Notes under the pieces: model-generated
What the model was told of the DNA's origin: nothing
What the model saw: only the letters and a program-made list of their open reading frames with translations
The model's database searches: none
Shown: positions 24,976 through 36,490 of the stretch, piece by piece
How positions within the stretch are numbered: the stretch's first letter is position 1
Layout: every line of letters starts with the position of its first letter
Translations under genes and position numbers: made by a program
Assembly (NCBI GenBank): GCA_029964075.1
Contig: CM057149.1
Location: forward strand, 10,984,465-11,048,464
DNA from: Patiria pectinifera
Taxonomy: Eukaryota > Echinodermata > Asteroidea > Valvatida > Asterinidae
DNA: 64,000 bases
Direction: 5' to 3'

Positions 24976-25119
24976 CGTACGTGCAACTGGGTACTTAGAA
25001 AAATCGAGGAAACTCCAAACCACACAAGACTTTGTACAGTGTTTTCCAATTTGTAATGGCATTCACAGGAAGTAAAAAAACAAGGAAATCAGCAGATCCG
25101 AGGAAAAGCTGCATGCCTG
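24976..25119. mobile_element. CAGGCATGCAACT-ended MITE, copy 3
   Basis: It shares with copy 1 GTGCAACTGGG, CACACAAGACTTTGTACA, CAATTTGTAATGGCATTCA and the right end GCTGCATGCCTG. The left end is worn (CGTACGTGCAACT). The common order and length define a family of about 145 bp. Confidence 0.65.
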
Positions 25120-25232
25120 ATTAAAGTTGTAATTGAGACTGTACCATCTATCCAGCCGGACATTCTTGTTCATTCCTTTTGTTTGTCCCGTTACATGATT
25201 CCCTTTTCTGGGTGCCTATTTAATTTTAAAAT

Positions 25233-25285
25233 CTAACAAAGAATTGACTGGAGGGGATTAAACCTGCAACCTCCGAGACACTGCC
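25233..25285 (-). mobile_element. tRNA-derived SINE fragment (B box only)
   Basis: On the minus strand GCAGGTTTAATCCC (a near-B box) is followed by CTCCAGTCAATTCTTTG. The same tail start occurs after the decayed B box at 3334-3405. The A box is not recognisable. Confidence 0.45.
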
Positions 25286-26976
25286 TTTTTTTATATGGTT
25301 CATTCCTTCACCCCAAAATTTAAAAGTATTTTAAGGTTTTAAGGGCGGGGGCAATAGGGTTGAGGATAAACGTGTAGGAGCCACAAGGCAAAAAGTCTTC
25401 AAATCAAATACGTCTATGTCCCAGGTAATACAGACCATTCAAACAGATTTTCAAATGTGCACTTCGGGAATAAGAGACGGACACATTCCCAGTGACACTT
25501 GGGAGATTAGTGAACTGTCCAACCTCAACCTACATGAGCAGACAAACGTCATGACCCGAGGGGCAAAATACCGCCTGATTGACATTTCCCTTTCATGTAC
25601 ATCCTCACGAACTGATCAAGATGAAGGACTTGAGCCTTTCCTTGTGCTGGTTTTGTCCAATTTACCCAGCCCTAGTCCGATTGTCACCACCCAAGCAAAA
25701 AGAGCTGAGCGAAACCTGGCATGTACATGTACTGCAATCAGTCTTCATCTGTTCATCAGTATAGAACTGTCACGAGGGGTATGAGTGATTATTCTTCCAC
25801 ACAAAAAATTACCACAAATCTATAACTTTTCCAAAAAAAAGGCAGACAGTCAAGCATTTGCCACCAGTTATTTGAACAAGAGGAACACAAAAAGAAAATG
25901 TATTTTGTTATCCAGTGATTTGTGTGTGTGCGTGTGTAATTTGTAAAATTATGTTAATTATATTTCAATGTACGGTACATGTACATTACGTTTTATGGTT
26001 ATTTTCTTGGAATGCTCATTTGAACATATTTGTGAAATATTATTATTAACATTAAATGATAATTAATTGATCAATTTTTATCATTAATAATAATTAAACA
26101 GGCAACTTTTCATATCTCAGTTCTGAAAGTTGTAAAAAGTAAAACATTTATTACATTAATTTGCACCCTCTACTTTGGAACTACCGTAAGATTTGCTAAC
26201 ATTTACAAAACTACATTTGACCAATATAATCCCCTGGCATCTACATGTACTGGTAGATCAGACTTTGAATATTTCTTCAGATATTTTCCCACTGAATTAT
26301 TCTCTGATTTTGACTGAGTGGTTGACATTTGCAATTTTCGAAATTTAGATAATCTATCCATTGAGGGCTGACCAACCTGCAAATGCTAAGAATCTTAACA
26401 GTTCCGAGTGTTAACCAAGCCCCTGGATCCTTCCTTCTTGCCTTGCTCTTTCCTTCAGAGACTCATGCATTAGCCATGAATGTTGTGATTTATTGTAGTC
26501 TCCCTTATGTCTGTCACGTACACTAGGGGTGCAGGGGGAAGGCTAGCACTGCATACAGTATTGCGATATGAAGGCAGTCCAGTGTACTTTCAACTTCATT
26601 TGTGACTTTTTGATTTCGCGGTTCAGTGCATCTGGGTTAATTGCGATATTATGCGCATTGATTTGCATGGGATTACGGAAGACATTGCACTCCATAATCC
26701 TTCAGCATTCCCTGATTCCAACACTATTTGTGATGTGCTGGACTCAAATATCTCAAATATATTGTAGCATCCAGCTCAGGTCGAGTATTCCAGTTTGTGT
26801 CCGTGGGCAAGATGTTTTATCACAAAACTTTTTCTCCACCTAGGAGTAATGTAAGGATTGCTTTTAGGAAGGGGGACTGTACCGGTACCGGTATGTCCGT
26901 TAAGAAGCTATTAAAAGAGATCTAAATACACATGCACATTCTGCGGGCCTTAATTCACCTTTCTTTTGCCTTTCAA

Positions 26977-27373
26977 CCCTAACCTTCCCAATCCTCAAAA
27001 CTCCTCTTTGCAAAATGGATGCAAAATGGAGGATTTTGCAGGATTGAGGGCTATATGGCCAAATTGTATGGCTAATTTCGAAGGATGCACTGTGTCAAGG
27101 TTTTTGGCCAGACCTTGTGTTGTTTATGCTCAGCCATGCATAAATTTAGACCTAAATTATATTTGAAACCCTCCAGGATGTCACTGTCTCTGCCTCAACA
27201 TATATTGACAGTTTGCAGGATTGAGGCAGTGGTCATACCTCCCAAGGACCACATTCAAGAAATACCAGAGCATTTTGCAGGATTGAGGCTGTATGCAATT
27301 ATTACATGGAGGCAGTTGGAGGCTTTTACAGGACTGAGGTTGCATCCTAGCAAAAATGCCTAGGGAGTTAGGG
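26977..27373 (+). mobile_element. piggyBac-like MITE, TTAACCCTAAC family, copy A
   Basis: The element is 397 bp with ends CCCTAACCTTCCC and (reverse complement) CCCTAACTCCCTAGGC. TTAA follows the right end (27374-27377) and TCAA, one change from TTAA, precedes the left. CCC...GGG ends with a TTAA target are the piggyBac hallmark. Inside, TTTTGCAGGATTGAGG recurs several times about 60-100 bp apart. The short open frames here are chance frames in the repeat. Confidence 0.75.
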
Positions 27374-27856
27374 TTAATGAAGGTACATACATGTATTTTG
27401 ATAATTGGAATGAGCAGGATGGACTTTGTATTTCCACGGAAGCCCACCACTCTTGATTCCACCATGTCTCCCTTATTTTAAACCTCAAGGCATTTCCAGG
27501 TCTTAATTGGACTTGACCTGCCATTCTGATGCCTATCATAACCATATCACGCAGTACAGTAAGGCAAACACTGCATAATACTGCCAGCAGCGGACCAGAC
27601 TGGGACGCAGATGGGATATGAGAAGGCGTGATAGTGGGCTTGTTAACACCCAAGTCACAACAAGATTCCCTAGAAGACTCTTGAGATGAACACTTTTTCC
27701 CCAAGGGTTCATCTGGGTCAGTTCTGGATTTCCATTTCTTGTTTCATAGAGTCTGACATTTGGAATTTACAAGCTAGTTACTACTTAAGTACGCATGTTG
27801 TCGCGCTTTTGAAGATATTACGTAAATGCACCCATGTACTCAGTTAAGTACATGTA

Positions 27857-28056
27857 CAGTCGAGTCTCGTTAATACAAACTCGTTCGGACCTAGCTGCTG
27901 CTATATCAAAATTTTGTTGTTATATCAAAATTGTGTATTAAGAGGAACATCAGTCCCATTCATTGTGCACATAAATGCACAGTCAGGACTAAGGCTTTAT
28001 GTTTGTTATAACCAGAATTTTGTATTAACAGAGTTTGTACTAACGATATTTGACTG
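27857..28056. mobile_element. pogo/Tigger-like MITE with TA duplications
   Basis: The 200-bp element starts CAGTCGAGTCTCGTTAATAC. Its right end in reverse complement is CAGTCAAATATCGTTAGTAC, and both continue AAACTC. TA stands outside each end (27855-27856 and 28057-28058). CAGT...CGTTA ends and a TA target fit pogo/Tigger elements. The interior repeats ATATCAAAATT and TTATAACCAGAATTTTGT. It encodes no transposase. Confidence 0.75.
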
Positions 28057-29280
28057 TATCGGTACATGTACTACATACTGTTTTATTGTGCTTGCTTAGT
28101 TTTTGTACACAATGCTCAGGGCTATTACAAAATAATATCAATCTCTTGTACAAGAACAGCACGTTCCCATTCCCAAGTAAATGTACAAGAGAATGGGCAG
28201 CACTGCACAGATGCAACAACCTCTGGCATTTTATGCGGCCTTTTGATCAAACTTTCAAGTGCAGTGGACATCTCTTCGAGTGTGAAAAAAAAGATGCATT
28301 GTTTAATCCGAACGATGAAAGGATTGAAGTAGACTCCAAGTTCTGCTGTTTGTCTGGAAAACCCAAAGATAGGCCCTACACACATTTAATATATTTGTTA
28401 ATATTGGATTTTCTGAAAGATTTTAAGGATTCTTAGTTTACATGTAAAACTCATTAAGGAGCTGGGGGCCTTTAAGATTTGCATATCAGTAGTACACTTA
28501 AGTACCGGTAGACTTCGATGATCAAACACATAAATGTATTAAACACGCACTTAAACAAACCCATTTATATGCAACTCACGCGATCAAGTAATAACATGCA
28601 TCTTACAATAAACACACCACTTAAAACTCCACCAGACTGTCTCGTGTATAAAGGGTCTTCTTAATCAAAAGGGGTCCCCATCAAATTCTGAAAAAAAGTC
28701 ATTCCACATAAGAAACTTTGATAGATGTCATTAAAACACCCACGCAAAAAAAAAAAACCCTGCGTCTCCAGGAGACTGGTCTAATGGCTGTGAGCCATTT
28801 TCATGAAGCCTCGGTCACGTTCAAGTGGGACAAGATCGGCCGCGAGTCAAAAACTAGAGCCAATTTGGAGTACAGGACCTGCGCTGGTTACATGTTTACT
28901 GTCTTAAGTTTCGCGGCCGGCTGAAATCCAAACCAGGTCCGAGGAAGCAGCCGGAATGATAAGGTTCTTGAGTCTAACGTGGCAATTCAGATGGGTGAAA
29001 AGGCAACGGAGATATGTGCATTCCTGCATCCTGGAGTGATGTTAGGTTGGATGGGCATTTGGATGCAGGATAAAAGTGGATCTTTCTTGTTTATTTAACA
29101 TTTGTACTGGCTTTAGCCGGAGGGGTGTCTGTGTGTATTTCTGACACCATGTAAGCTTTTTACAATAAGCAACTTTGTTATTGAAGTGGTAAGCAAATGG
29201 AATGTGCTGTTTTTCAATTCAAGGCAAATCTGAACGTCTGATTTTCTGACTAAAACCCTGATTTGCACTACTTTTCCAGC

Positions 29281-29355
29281 TCTTGTTTAAAATGTTTTTC
29301 TTAAGTTTTGAAAATTCTCTTGTTTAAAGATGTTTTTCTTAAGTTTTGACAATTC
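29281..29355. repeat. Two-copy 37/38-bp tandem repeat
   Basis: TCTTGTTTAAAATG, TTTTTCTTAAGTTTTGA and AAATTC repeat once with one inserted base and one substitution. Confidence 0.9.
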
Positions 29356-29615
29356 TTTAGGTAGAAGTAGACCTGTACAGTTTCTTAAATATTTCTATGT
29401 CTCACTCTTTTCACTCGTTATCTACTTAATTGGATGATGTGCTAGTACCTTGTTCAATTACTTTGGAATCGTAAGAAATTCTTTGTTGTCTATTAACCAT
29501 ATACTCCACTCTGGAAGTGAATGTGTTTACTGCAGTTGATACATCCTGTGTGTGGCTAAGGGCAAGGCGAAAATTTAGGATGGGTTTCTATAGTTTTACA
29601 GAAATAATCACTCAC

Positions 29616-30251
29616 CTGCAAAGTTGTTATTGCACACGCAGGTATAGCCGGCCTCCTTCTGAATACACTGACCATTCCTACCACAAGGGTTGGAGTAGCA
29701 GTAGTTGATCTCCGTTGTGCAATAGTTGCCTGTGAATCCAGGCGGGCAGTCACACTTGTACAGAGTCTCCGGATGGATGGAACGGAAGATGACGGTCTGA
29801 GTGGCGATGAAACCGGACGAGCTCCAGAAGGACAACGGGGAGAGACACTGGGCGTAGTCCTGCCCGCTGCAGATTTCATACAGGCAGAGGTTGTCTCCGA
29901 ACGGCAGCACCTTGGCCGTGGAGACTTCGGAGAGGGTGGACCGCATCAGGTAGACCCGCTCCTGGAGGTACTGGGAGGTGAAGAAGGTACCATCTTGGTG
30001 CTGGGCGGCAAAGGAGACGTTGAGGATGGGTGGATCCGTCACGTCATGGTCCTTGACGCTGAAGACGTAGATCAAGTTGCGCTGGGTGGGGATGATGTTG
30101 GACAGGGCGTCAACGAAGCGGTTGATCTTAGGGGATAGGAACTCCTGGGAGTTCATGTTCTCCAGTTGGACAGTGATGCTGCTGAAGAGGAGGTCGTTGG
30201 TGACCATGGTGAGACGGAAGGTACACTGTTTGGTCACAGCATTCAGGCCAT
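29616..30251 (-). CDS. Celsr: Celsr/Flamingo internal exon: membrane-adjacent (Flamingo box) region, EGF 1 and most of EGF 2
   Basis: This exon encodes 212 codons of the extracellular part of Celsr/Flamingo, the seven-pass cadherin of planar cell polarity and neurite patterning. Residues 1-120 form the region between the last cadherin repeat and the first EGF, with SSITVQLENM and EFLSPKINRFVDAL resembling vertebrate CELSR closely. EGF 1 has cysteines near residues 123, 128, 136, 167, 169 and 178, with the long CELSR-type insert between cysteines 3 and 4 and the motif CDCPPGFTGNYC. EGF 2 begins at residue 185 (CYSNPCGRNGQC), and its sixth cysteine lies in the next exon. The acceptor TTGTTGCAG precedes 30251 and the donor GCAG|GTGAG follows 29616. 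Both flanking introns are phase 1 and the length of 636 is divisible by three. An open frame runs a few codons upstream but is intronic. The cadherin repeats are not visible in the window. Family assignment is very secure; orthologue naming relies on invertebrates usually having a single Celsr. Confidence 0.96.
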
Positions 30252-30644
30252 CTGCAACAATCAAACCGAAACAATACAAAAAAATACATTAATATTCTGG
30301 ATAGACGTTTCTGGAGTACTCATGTGCTAGTAGTTAACAAGCAACTTCTTGGGTTACTTCTTGAATCGTTAAAGGGATTATTGTAGAATTTTTCCATATT
30401 TTCAAAGATCATGTACAAAAGATTGAAAAATACCTTTTTTTCAAAAATAAGAAAAACTGAGAAATACTTTCAACTGGAAGTTTTGAGGAGCTTTGGACAA
30501 GTTTGTCAAACTTTGTCAACACTTTATTGAATTTCTGTGGTTCCATTACTATCATCCAGGATGTCTATAGGAAATTGTTGTTGTCGAACACTAATTAATA
30601 TGAAACAAAAATCATTCCAAAAGACAAATTTGTGACCTTTACTA

Positions 30645-30925
30645 CATTCTTAAAACAACTTAGTCAAAATATTGACTGGTTTTGCCAAATGTAGTTATTG
30701 AAAATTGACCAGGAATTTGATTAAACATGCAAAGTTTCATACTTTGACTACAGTAGAAAAAGTAGTTGGGTTAGACTCCAATTTCAGTTATTTGCATAAT
30801 TATTTTTCTTAAGTCAACAATACTGACTGGAAAAATCTAGTCAGATTGATTGATTTTCAGTCGCACCCAGCTGACCCTGAATGGCTAGTCAAATAGTCAA
30901 ATCTGACTAATACATTTTTAGAGTG
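30645..30925. mobile_element. TA-flanked MITE with CACTCTAAAAATG ends
   Basis: The right end in reverse complement is CACTCTAAAAATGTATTAGT and the left is CATTCTTAAAACAACTTAGT, followed in both by CA. TA lies outside each end (30643-30644 and 30926-30927). The interior is rich in GACTAGTCAAA-type inverted motifs. The ends resemble those of 63036-63192, so the two are probably related. The ends carry several mismatches. Confidence 0.5.
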
Positions 30926-31716
30926 TATACCGGTAGCTGTTACACAATGGTTGTACAAGTACAGATTTTGAGAATGGTAAAATGTCTTTGCAGCTCTTGC
31001 GTATTTCAACACAGCACCTGGGTCACTTTTTTGACAGTCTATTTGTTAAACACCCTCAGCCTAACTGCACAATGTAGAGTTGTTGTCCCCCATGCAGCGA
31101 GGGGTCGAAGGACTGGAATAACACTGATGTGACCTGACAAGAACTGAAGACTAGAAAACTGCAATTTCTTCACCTAATTCATCATCTGTAGCTAATGGCT
31201 GCTGTACCACAGCATCATCGCCCATAATAAGGCTCTGAACATTACACTGTAGTGTAGCTTTTTTTAAAGGACCCAGTTTTGCACCCAGTTTTGTTTATTG
31301 TTCAGCAATATCTGACTGAATGTTAGTCTTTTAAAGTTTTATATAATTAAACTCAACTGTGTCACAAAAACGAGAAAGTGTTTGCGAAAATTGGAACAGT
31401 TTGTGTTCCATTATCTTCCATTCATACAATAATACCTGAGGCAGTTTACCCATTCCTATTGGTTAAGAGCCTGTCACATAGGTGGTTTTAAATGGTTGAT
31501 AAAACACTGACCGATTCTGAGTTCTGCACCACATACATGTAGGGCCTACATGTATTGAAGGAGAATTTTAGCACTATGTGCATGAGGCACATACCATAGA
31601 CATGGCCAGATGGGTGTTTCACACAAAAAACATGAAGCAACTTGTTGAACACAATCATTGGAAACTTGTGAATGTTTGAGTTGTTTTGACTTTAAAACGG
31701 TACCGTATTTATAAAT

Positions 31717-31827
31717 GGGAATAAATATGTGCTAAACAGCCTTGGGGCCTGGCCATTATCGGTGACCAGGTCCCTAGCCGGTTTTAAACGTACTTGTTTA
31801 AAACTGGCCAAGCACATATTTATTCCC
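31717..31827. mobile_element. Foldback element with 17-bp perfect terminal repeats
   Basis: GGGAATAAATATGTGCT at 31717-31733 is perfectly inverted at 31811-31827. A second hairpin inside pairs CCGGTTTTAAAC (31778-31789) with GTTTAAAACTGG (31796-31807), one mismatch. No target duplication is evident, so it may be a MITE remnant or a palindromic motif of another kind. Confidence 0.5.
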
Positions 31828-33980
31828 TCATTGTAAAATTAGTGTCTCAGGGTTGTTCAACTCAAACCTTAGTGGTGACTTTCCACATGTGACTCACTTG
31901 TTTTTGTGAATAGGTCAGACGTGTTCATGTACATCTACATGTACTACGGTACTTCAGTTCCATTTTACTGTCTATATCATGGTAACTTCAAATTGTCTTT
32001 TGAAAAACACCATGTTCTTGCACTGCATGCATTTAATCACAGAGTCTACTCTCCATAATTGCTGCTGATCATTTTACGACCTGTTGATGTGGTTAGCCCA
32101 GAATTCATTGCAAGCCTTGAACTCCGATGGCACTTGTATTTTCTCTCCTGCTGATCTAACAGAGCAACATTTCAGCTCACACTGTACAAGTGCATAAAAT
32201 GCCAACACTTTCTACAGTCGTAAATCAGTCATAATCAGCAACCCCAGAAGCTGTTATTTGATGCTGCACAGAAGACACACCAGATATTATACACTGTGTC
32301 GGTACATACAGGGGTACCTACATACGGGTACGGTACGTACCATGTACTGTACTGTATTAAACCAGCAGCTCTGAAACAAGTTGGTTTTTTGTGTGTACTA
32401 ATACATGAATTTGTATTTAATAATCACATTTATTTATTAAAAGAAAAACCTGATTTTTCTTGGGGGGGGCTGAATTAGCTACCAGTATCTGGCTAGAAGA
32501 GAATCCGTCATTTGTAAATGTGTGATTTGATCGCTTTAAGGCAGAGATCAAATTAAACCGATAACCTAAAAATGTTTTTTTTCTTTTATTAAACTATTTA
32601 CATACCGGTAGGCCTACTGGTACATGCTGGTACTACAATGCACACATCCTTCTATCAATGAAGAATTCCTTTAAAAATGCAAAACGGGAGAGGAGGCTTT
32701 TTTTGGTGCCTAAATGGGCACCTGCATCGGAGGCTCTGGGGCCCTTCTGCATAATTCCATATCCAATTTGTGAAATCTCGCCCCGGGTCAATTTTTATGC
32801 ACCATTTAAGATCCCTATCTGCCAATGCAGCAAACCAGATAGCAATCACGCAAAATGCGCTGCCCCAAAAAAGAAGATATGTTCCCTTCATGTTCATGGC
32901 AGCTTTCTCCCCTTAAATGAGACTAGTACATGCAGCCACACAGCTAGTACAATTGATCCCGGGAAAGCCTTATGGGGATACAGGACGTTTTCTGAGTGAC
33001 TGCGTGGCACTGTATTATTGCCAAGCGTGCATTTTGGCTCAGGGCGCCCATAACTGGTACACAATGCGCAGGCACGCAAGGGCTCGGTACCGTACAACAC
33101 GTAGCGTACCGGCACCGACTTTTAATAACAATCCCTGCACCTGGTGGCAAAAGGTGTTGGGGTCAGGTGATCTGGCCGTGAAATGTGCCCGCTTCCAGCC
33201 ACATCACAAGTCAGAATTGGCAAGAGGATGACATCATTTTGGGATATTGGTTTTGGGCAAAGTTTCGGGTGGCAGTAGAACACGGTAATAAATGAAGCCA
33301 ATTTTGGGAAAAGCATGCGTCCAAAACTCATTACGGGAAGCGTTCAAATATGCATGCAGACCCTGATCATCGGTGTGCAAACATACACCATTGATGTGCA
33401 CACAGTTTTTCACTCAAAGCCAGTGTACACTTCTGACATACTGTACATGTATGTCATAACCAAACACTACATGTATGTACATTTTTAGTAAGAATATTTA
33501 ATTACCAGTATATTCCCTGTAATCATATTACTATTTACATGTAATTAAATTCCCTATAATTAAAATAAATTCAATCATAAGGTGATCATGCTACATGTAA
33601 ATCAATTATTTCAAAAATTTCCAGTCCCTCTGAAATGCTTGTTATATTTTTATTTGGAAAGTGACAAATATATGTTGAAAACATCAATGCATGTAAGTTT
33701 TCCACAGAAACCAAAAAACAAAAATGCAGCTCCTTTCATTACAAAGTTATTATTTGGATTAACAGGGAATAGAGAAAAAAAAATTTAATTTAAATGATGA
33801 ATGCAGGGACATATTCTAAGTGAATCATCTGATGACGATAATAAATATCAAACTCTGTCAAATGCAAAAATGCCCATGTTGTCTGGTTTCAACCTCATCT
33901 GATTACTCCAAGTTTAAAAAGGCCTACTCCAAACTACATGATTCAGTCACAATTTTGATATACGCTATAAGCCAAAAACC

Positions 33981-34030
33981 ATGTACATGTACATGTACAT
34001 GTACAGTAAAGGTCAAGTACATGTACATGT
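33981..34030. repeat. ACATGT palindromic microsatellite
   Basis: ATGTAC repeats four times in a row (33981-34004), followed after 12 bp by GTACATGTACATGT. It is the clearest array of the palindrome that recurs throughout the window. Confidence 0.9.
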
Positions 34031-36136
34031 CTAATCCTATATCTCTTTTGTTCAACTTACAAATTGCTCTATCTAATTGCACTTGCTTGCCTATTATACT
34101 GTTCCACGCATGAAAAACAGTGATAAAAGAATTCCTTGACCGCCATTATTCAGAATGGCCCGAGGCGCAACCACTTGCGCATCACGCATCACTAGATACA
34201 AACGTCCATGTATTGACCGGACTGGACGTTAAGCGGTCCCACAGGGCACCGGGGACTGCTTTCAATTTGCGCACAGCGAAAAATCGGACAGGGTTTCCTT
34301 GTGTGCTGTGACCATATTTGGAACGTAAAGAAGTACAAAGAAAAAGTGAGTGATGGTCGGAATGGGAGGTGGGGCTGACGAGGTGATGACTGATTCTATC
34401 ACTGAATCTCAAGAGAGAGAAATATGAGGATGCTTCTCGGTATTATCACAGAGCTATGGATGGCCTACATATGAAGAATCGCTGCCCTATTTGATATGGC
34501 AGAAAGTACAGTGCACATGCAGACATTTCATTATTCACACCATGCTTGCCACTATCGCTGAGTGTAATTCGAGAAAAGTGTTGACACATTGTGGTTAATT
34601 TTAGATATGTTGCAAATAAGGAGAGTTATAAGACGAGTTACGCTTTAGGAACGGATGAACAATTTAAATTGATCAAAATCATTAACCAAAAAGCTCATAT
34701 TCATCTATCAAGTACAAAACAGTACAAAGCTAGTTCAACAACATGAGGCTCACCAAAACGTATTACTCCCCCAAAAAAACTACCACCCCCCCTCCAAAAA
34801 AACCCCAACCAAACAGGCTAATAGCAAAGAAAGGGATGTGCATCTAAAGAACACAGATAAAAAAAATTGTCAAAAATATACATGTATCTATTGCAATTTG
34901 AATTCTGAAAATAAATTTTTCAGAAAAAAATAAAAATAGAAAGCAAAACAAAATAGATACACGTACATGTAAGAGGTGACAAGATGAAAAATGCATAAGC
35001 CTCAGGGTTCAAGCGCAAAGCCTGCAATTGTGACATATTGTAATTTATGAAAAACACATGCGAGTTTGGCATCTATGGGAATATGACGAGTAATGGCAGG
35101 TGACAAGCAACGTAAAGTGGCCTGGCCGTGATTGGACATGACAATGTACAAAGGCAGATGGCAGGACGGAGCGGTAATAGAGTGCATAAACAGATGCTGT
35201 CACAGTGGGCAACCCAAGAGTGCACAACACTAGTTGCTGATCTTATCAAATCATTTGAAGTTTTTTACTGATGAAAAAAATATCATGGAATGCTGTTTGA
35301 GATGAATAAAATGCTGTGTTCACTTGTGTCGCCGCTTTAAATGTCACAATCGGTTACTTCATAAATTCTTCATTTTGAGGAGGGGGATTTTCTTCAAAAG
35401 GAAAAGAATGCGTTATACTTGTACATGTACATTGTATGTTAGTTTGGCAAAGAACAATTTACCGTAGTCTAACTTTCATTACTAACATGCCAGAACTTGT
35501 ACATTGTAAATTATGATGACCAGTTTAATTTTATCCGTAGCCTTGTACATAATTTACACACTACATACTTCTGCAGAAATGCCCATTTGTTGCTTTGTAT
35601 GCACAGTATACATGTACCTGTACTTGTTTATCAGGATTTTGTTTCAGCCTTTGTTATGGTTTTACATGTGTATTCAAAGAATGCACAGAACTAATCCCAC
35701 AAAATCCTGAAATCAGGGTTATTAGGATTAAGGAGTCAATTGTTAACGAGTTGGCTTTACAACTGGTGGACATGCGTGTACACAGTTGTACATGTGTGTT
35801 TTTTATAGCATTTTTCCCAGTGTTTTCATTACATACCGGTAGAACTTCGCTCATACTGCATTATAGCAAAGCCAATTGTTCAAACTGACCCAAAGTTTGG
35901 ATTATTGGACCCCCCCCCCAAAAAAGAAGCTAATTACATGCACATACAGTTCAATTGAACAGGTTTCAGATTTTTAGGTTTCAGATACGTTGATAACACA
36001 TCTGTTTACAAGGCGAGTGCCTTAATTGGTTCCGTATTTCATTCTCACAATACAAGTACGCAATGTATGTATTAACAATGCCCATTCATGTACTACAGCT
36101 TCAATGAAATTAATCGGAGTACATGTAGCATTCAAC

Positions 36137-36490
36137 TACCGGTACACTGTAGCCCCGGATTATCCAATAGGCACATAAGGCACTGTGCCTAGGGCCCACG
36201 AAAAATTGGGGTGCCTAAATACTGCAGTGTGCCACACCCAAACCAACACCCACGCAAGAAACATTTTTAAAAGTTTAAATCTCAGAGTCTTTATTTTTAC
36301 TGGCAGCTGACATACGTACATATATGTATTTAAAATTTATAAAAAAAAAAGTTTCGGAAGCAAGTGTGTCATGTCAACAGGTTTTTAAAGCTCCCAGTTT
36401 GCTTGCTTTTGTTTGTCCGGCTTGGCTTATAACATACAGCTGGTGCCTGTGCTGGTGCCTAGGGCTTACCAAACATTAAATCTGGCCCTG
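36137..36490. mobile_element. hAT-like non-autonomous element with 8-bp target duplications
   Basis: The direct repeat CATTCAAC stands at 36129-36136 and 36491-36498 (the match extends to CATTCAACTAC). The right end in reverse complement is CAGGGCCAGATTTAATG. On the left, AGCCCCGGATTATCC plus TAGGCAC/GTGCCTAGGGCCC corresponds, but a TACCGGTACACTG string sits between it and the duplication. Both halves carry GTGCCTAGGGC. CAGGGCC ends and an 8-bp duplication fit hAT. There is no transposase. Confidence 0.65.

Larger units (their letters stand above)
4535..29615 (-). other. Celsr intron of 25.1 kb between the Flamingo-box and EGF 3 exons
   Basis: The phase-1 intron begins GTGAGTGATT at 29615 and ends CTTGAAG at 4535. 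No additional Celsr exon is needed, since EGF 2 closes exactly across the junction. Stretches not listed separately are AT-rich, with scattered TACATGTA/TACCGGTA strings and homopolymer runs. They include 6046-10210, 13483-18210, 21007-24975 and 25120-26976, where I see no gene. Open frames are short and have no recognisable domain. Confidence 0.85.

Noticed and set aside
26035..26100. AT-rich hairpin around TTGATCAATT
   Set aside because: Inverted symmetry is expected at this frequency in nearly pure AT sequence, with no borders or copies to support an element.
29773..30138. 121-codon plus-strand frame opposite the Celsr exon
   Set aside because: It is the antisense shadow of a well-supported coding exon. 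Its Gly/Glu/Asp-rich composition comes from the opposite strand.
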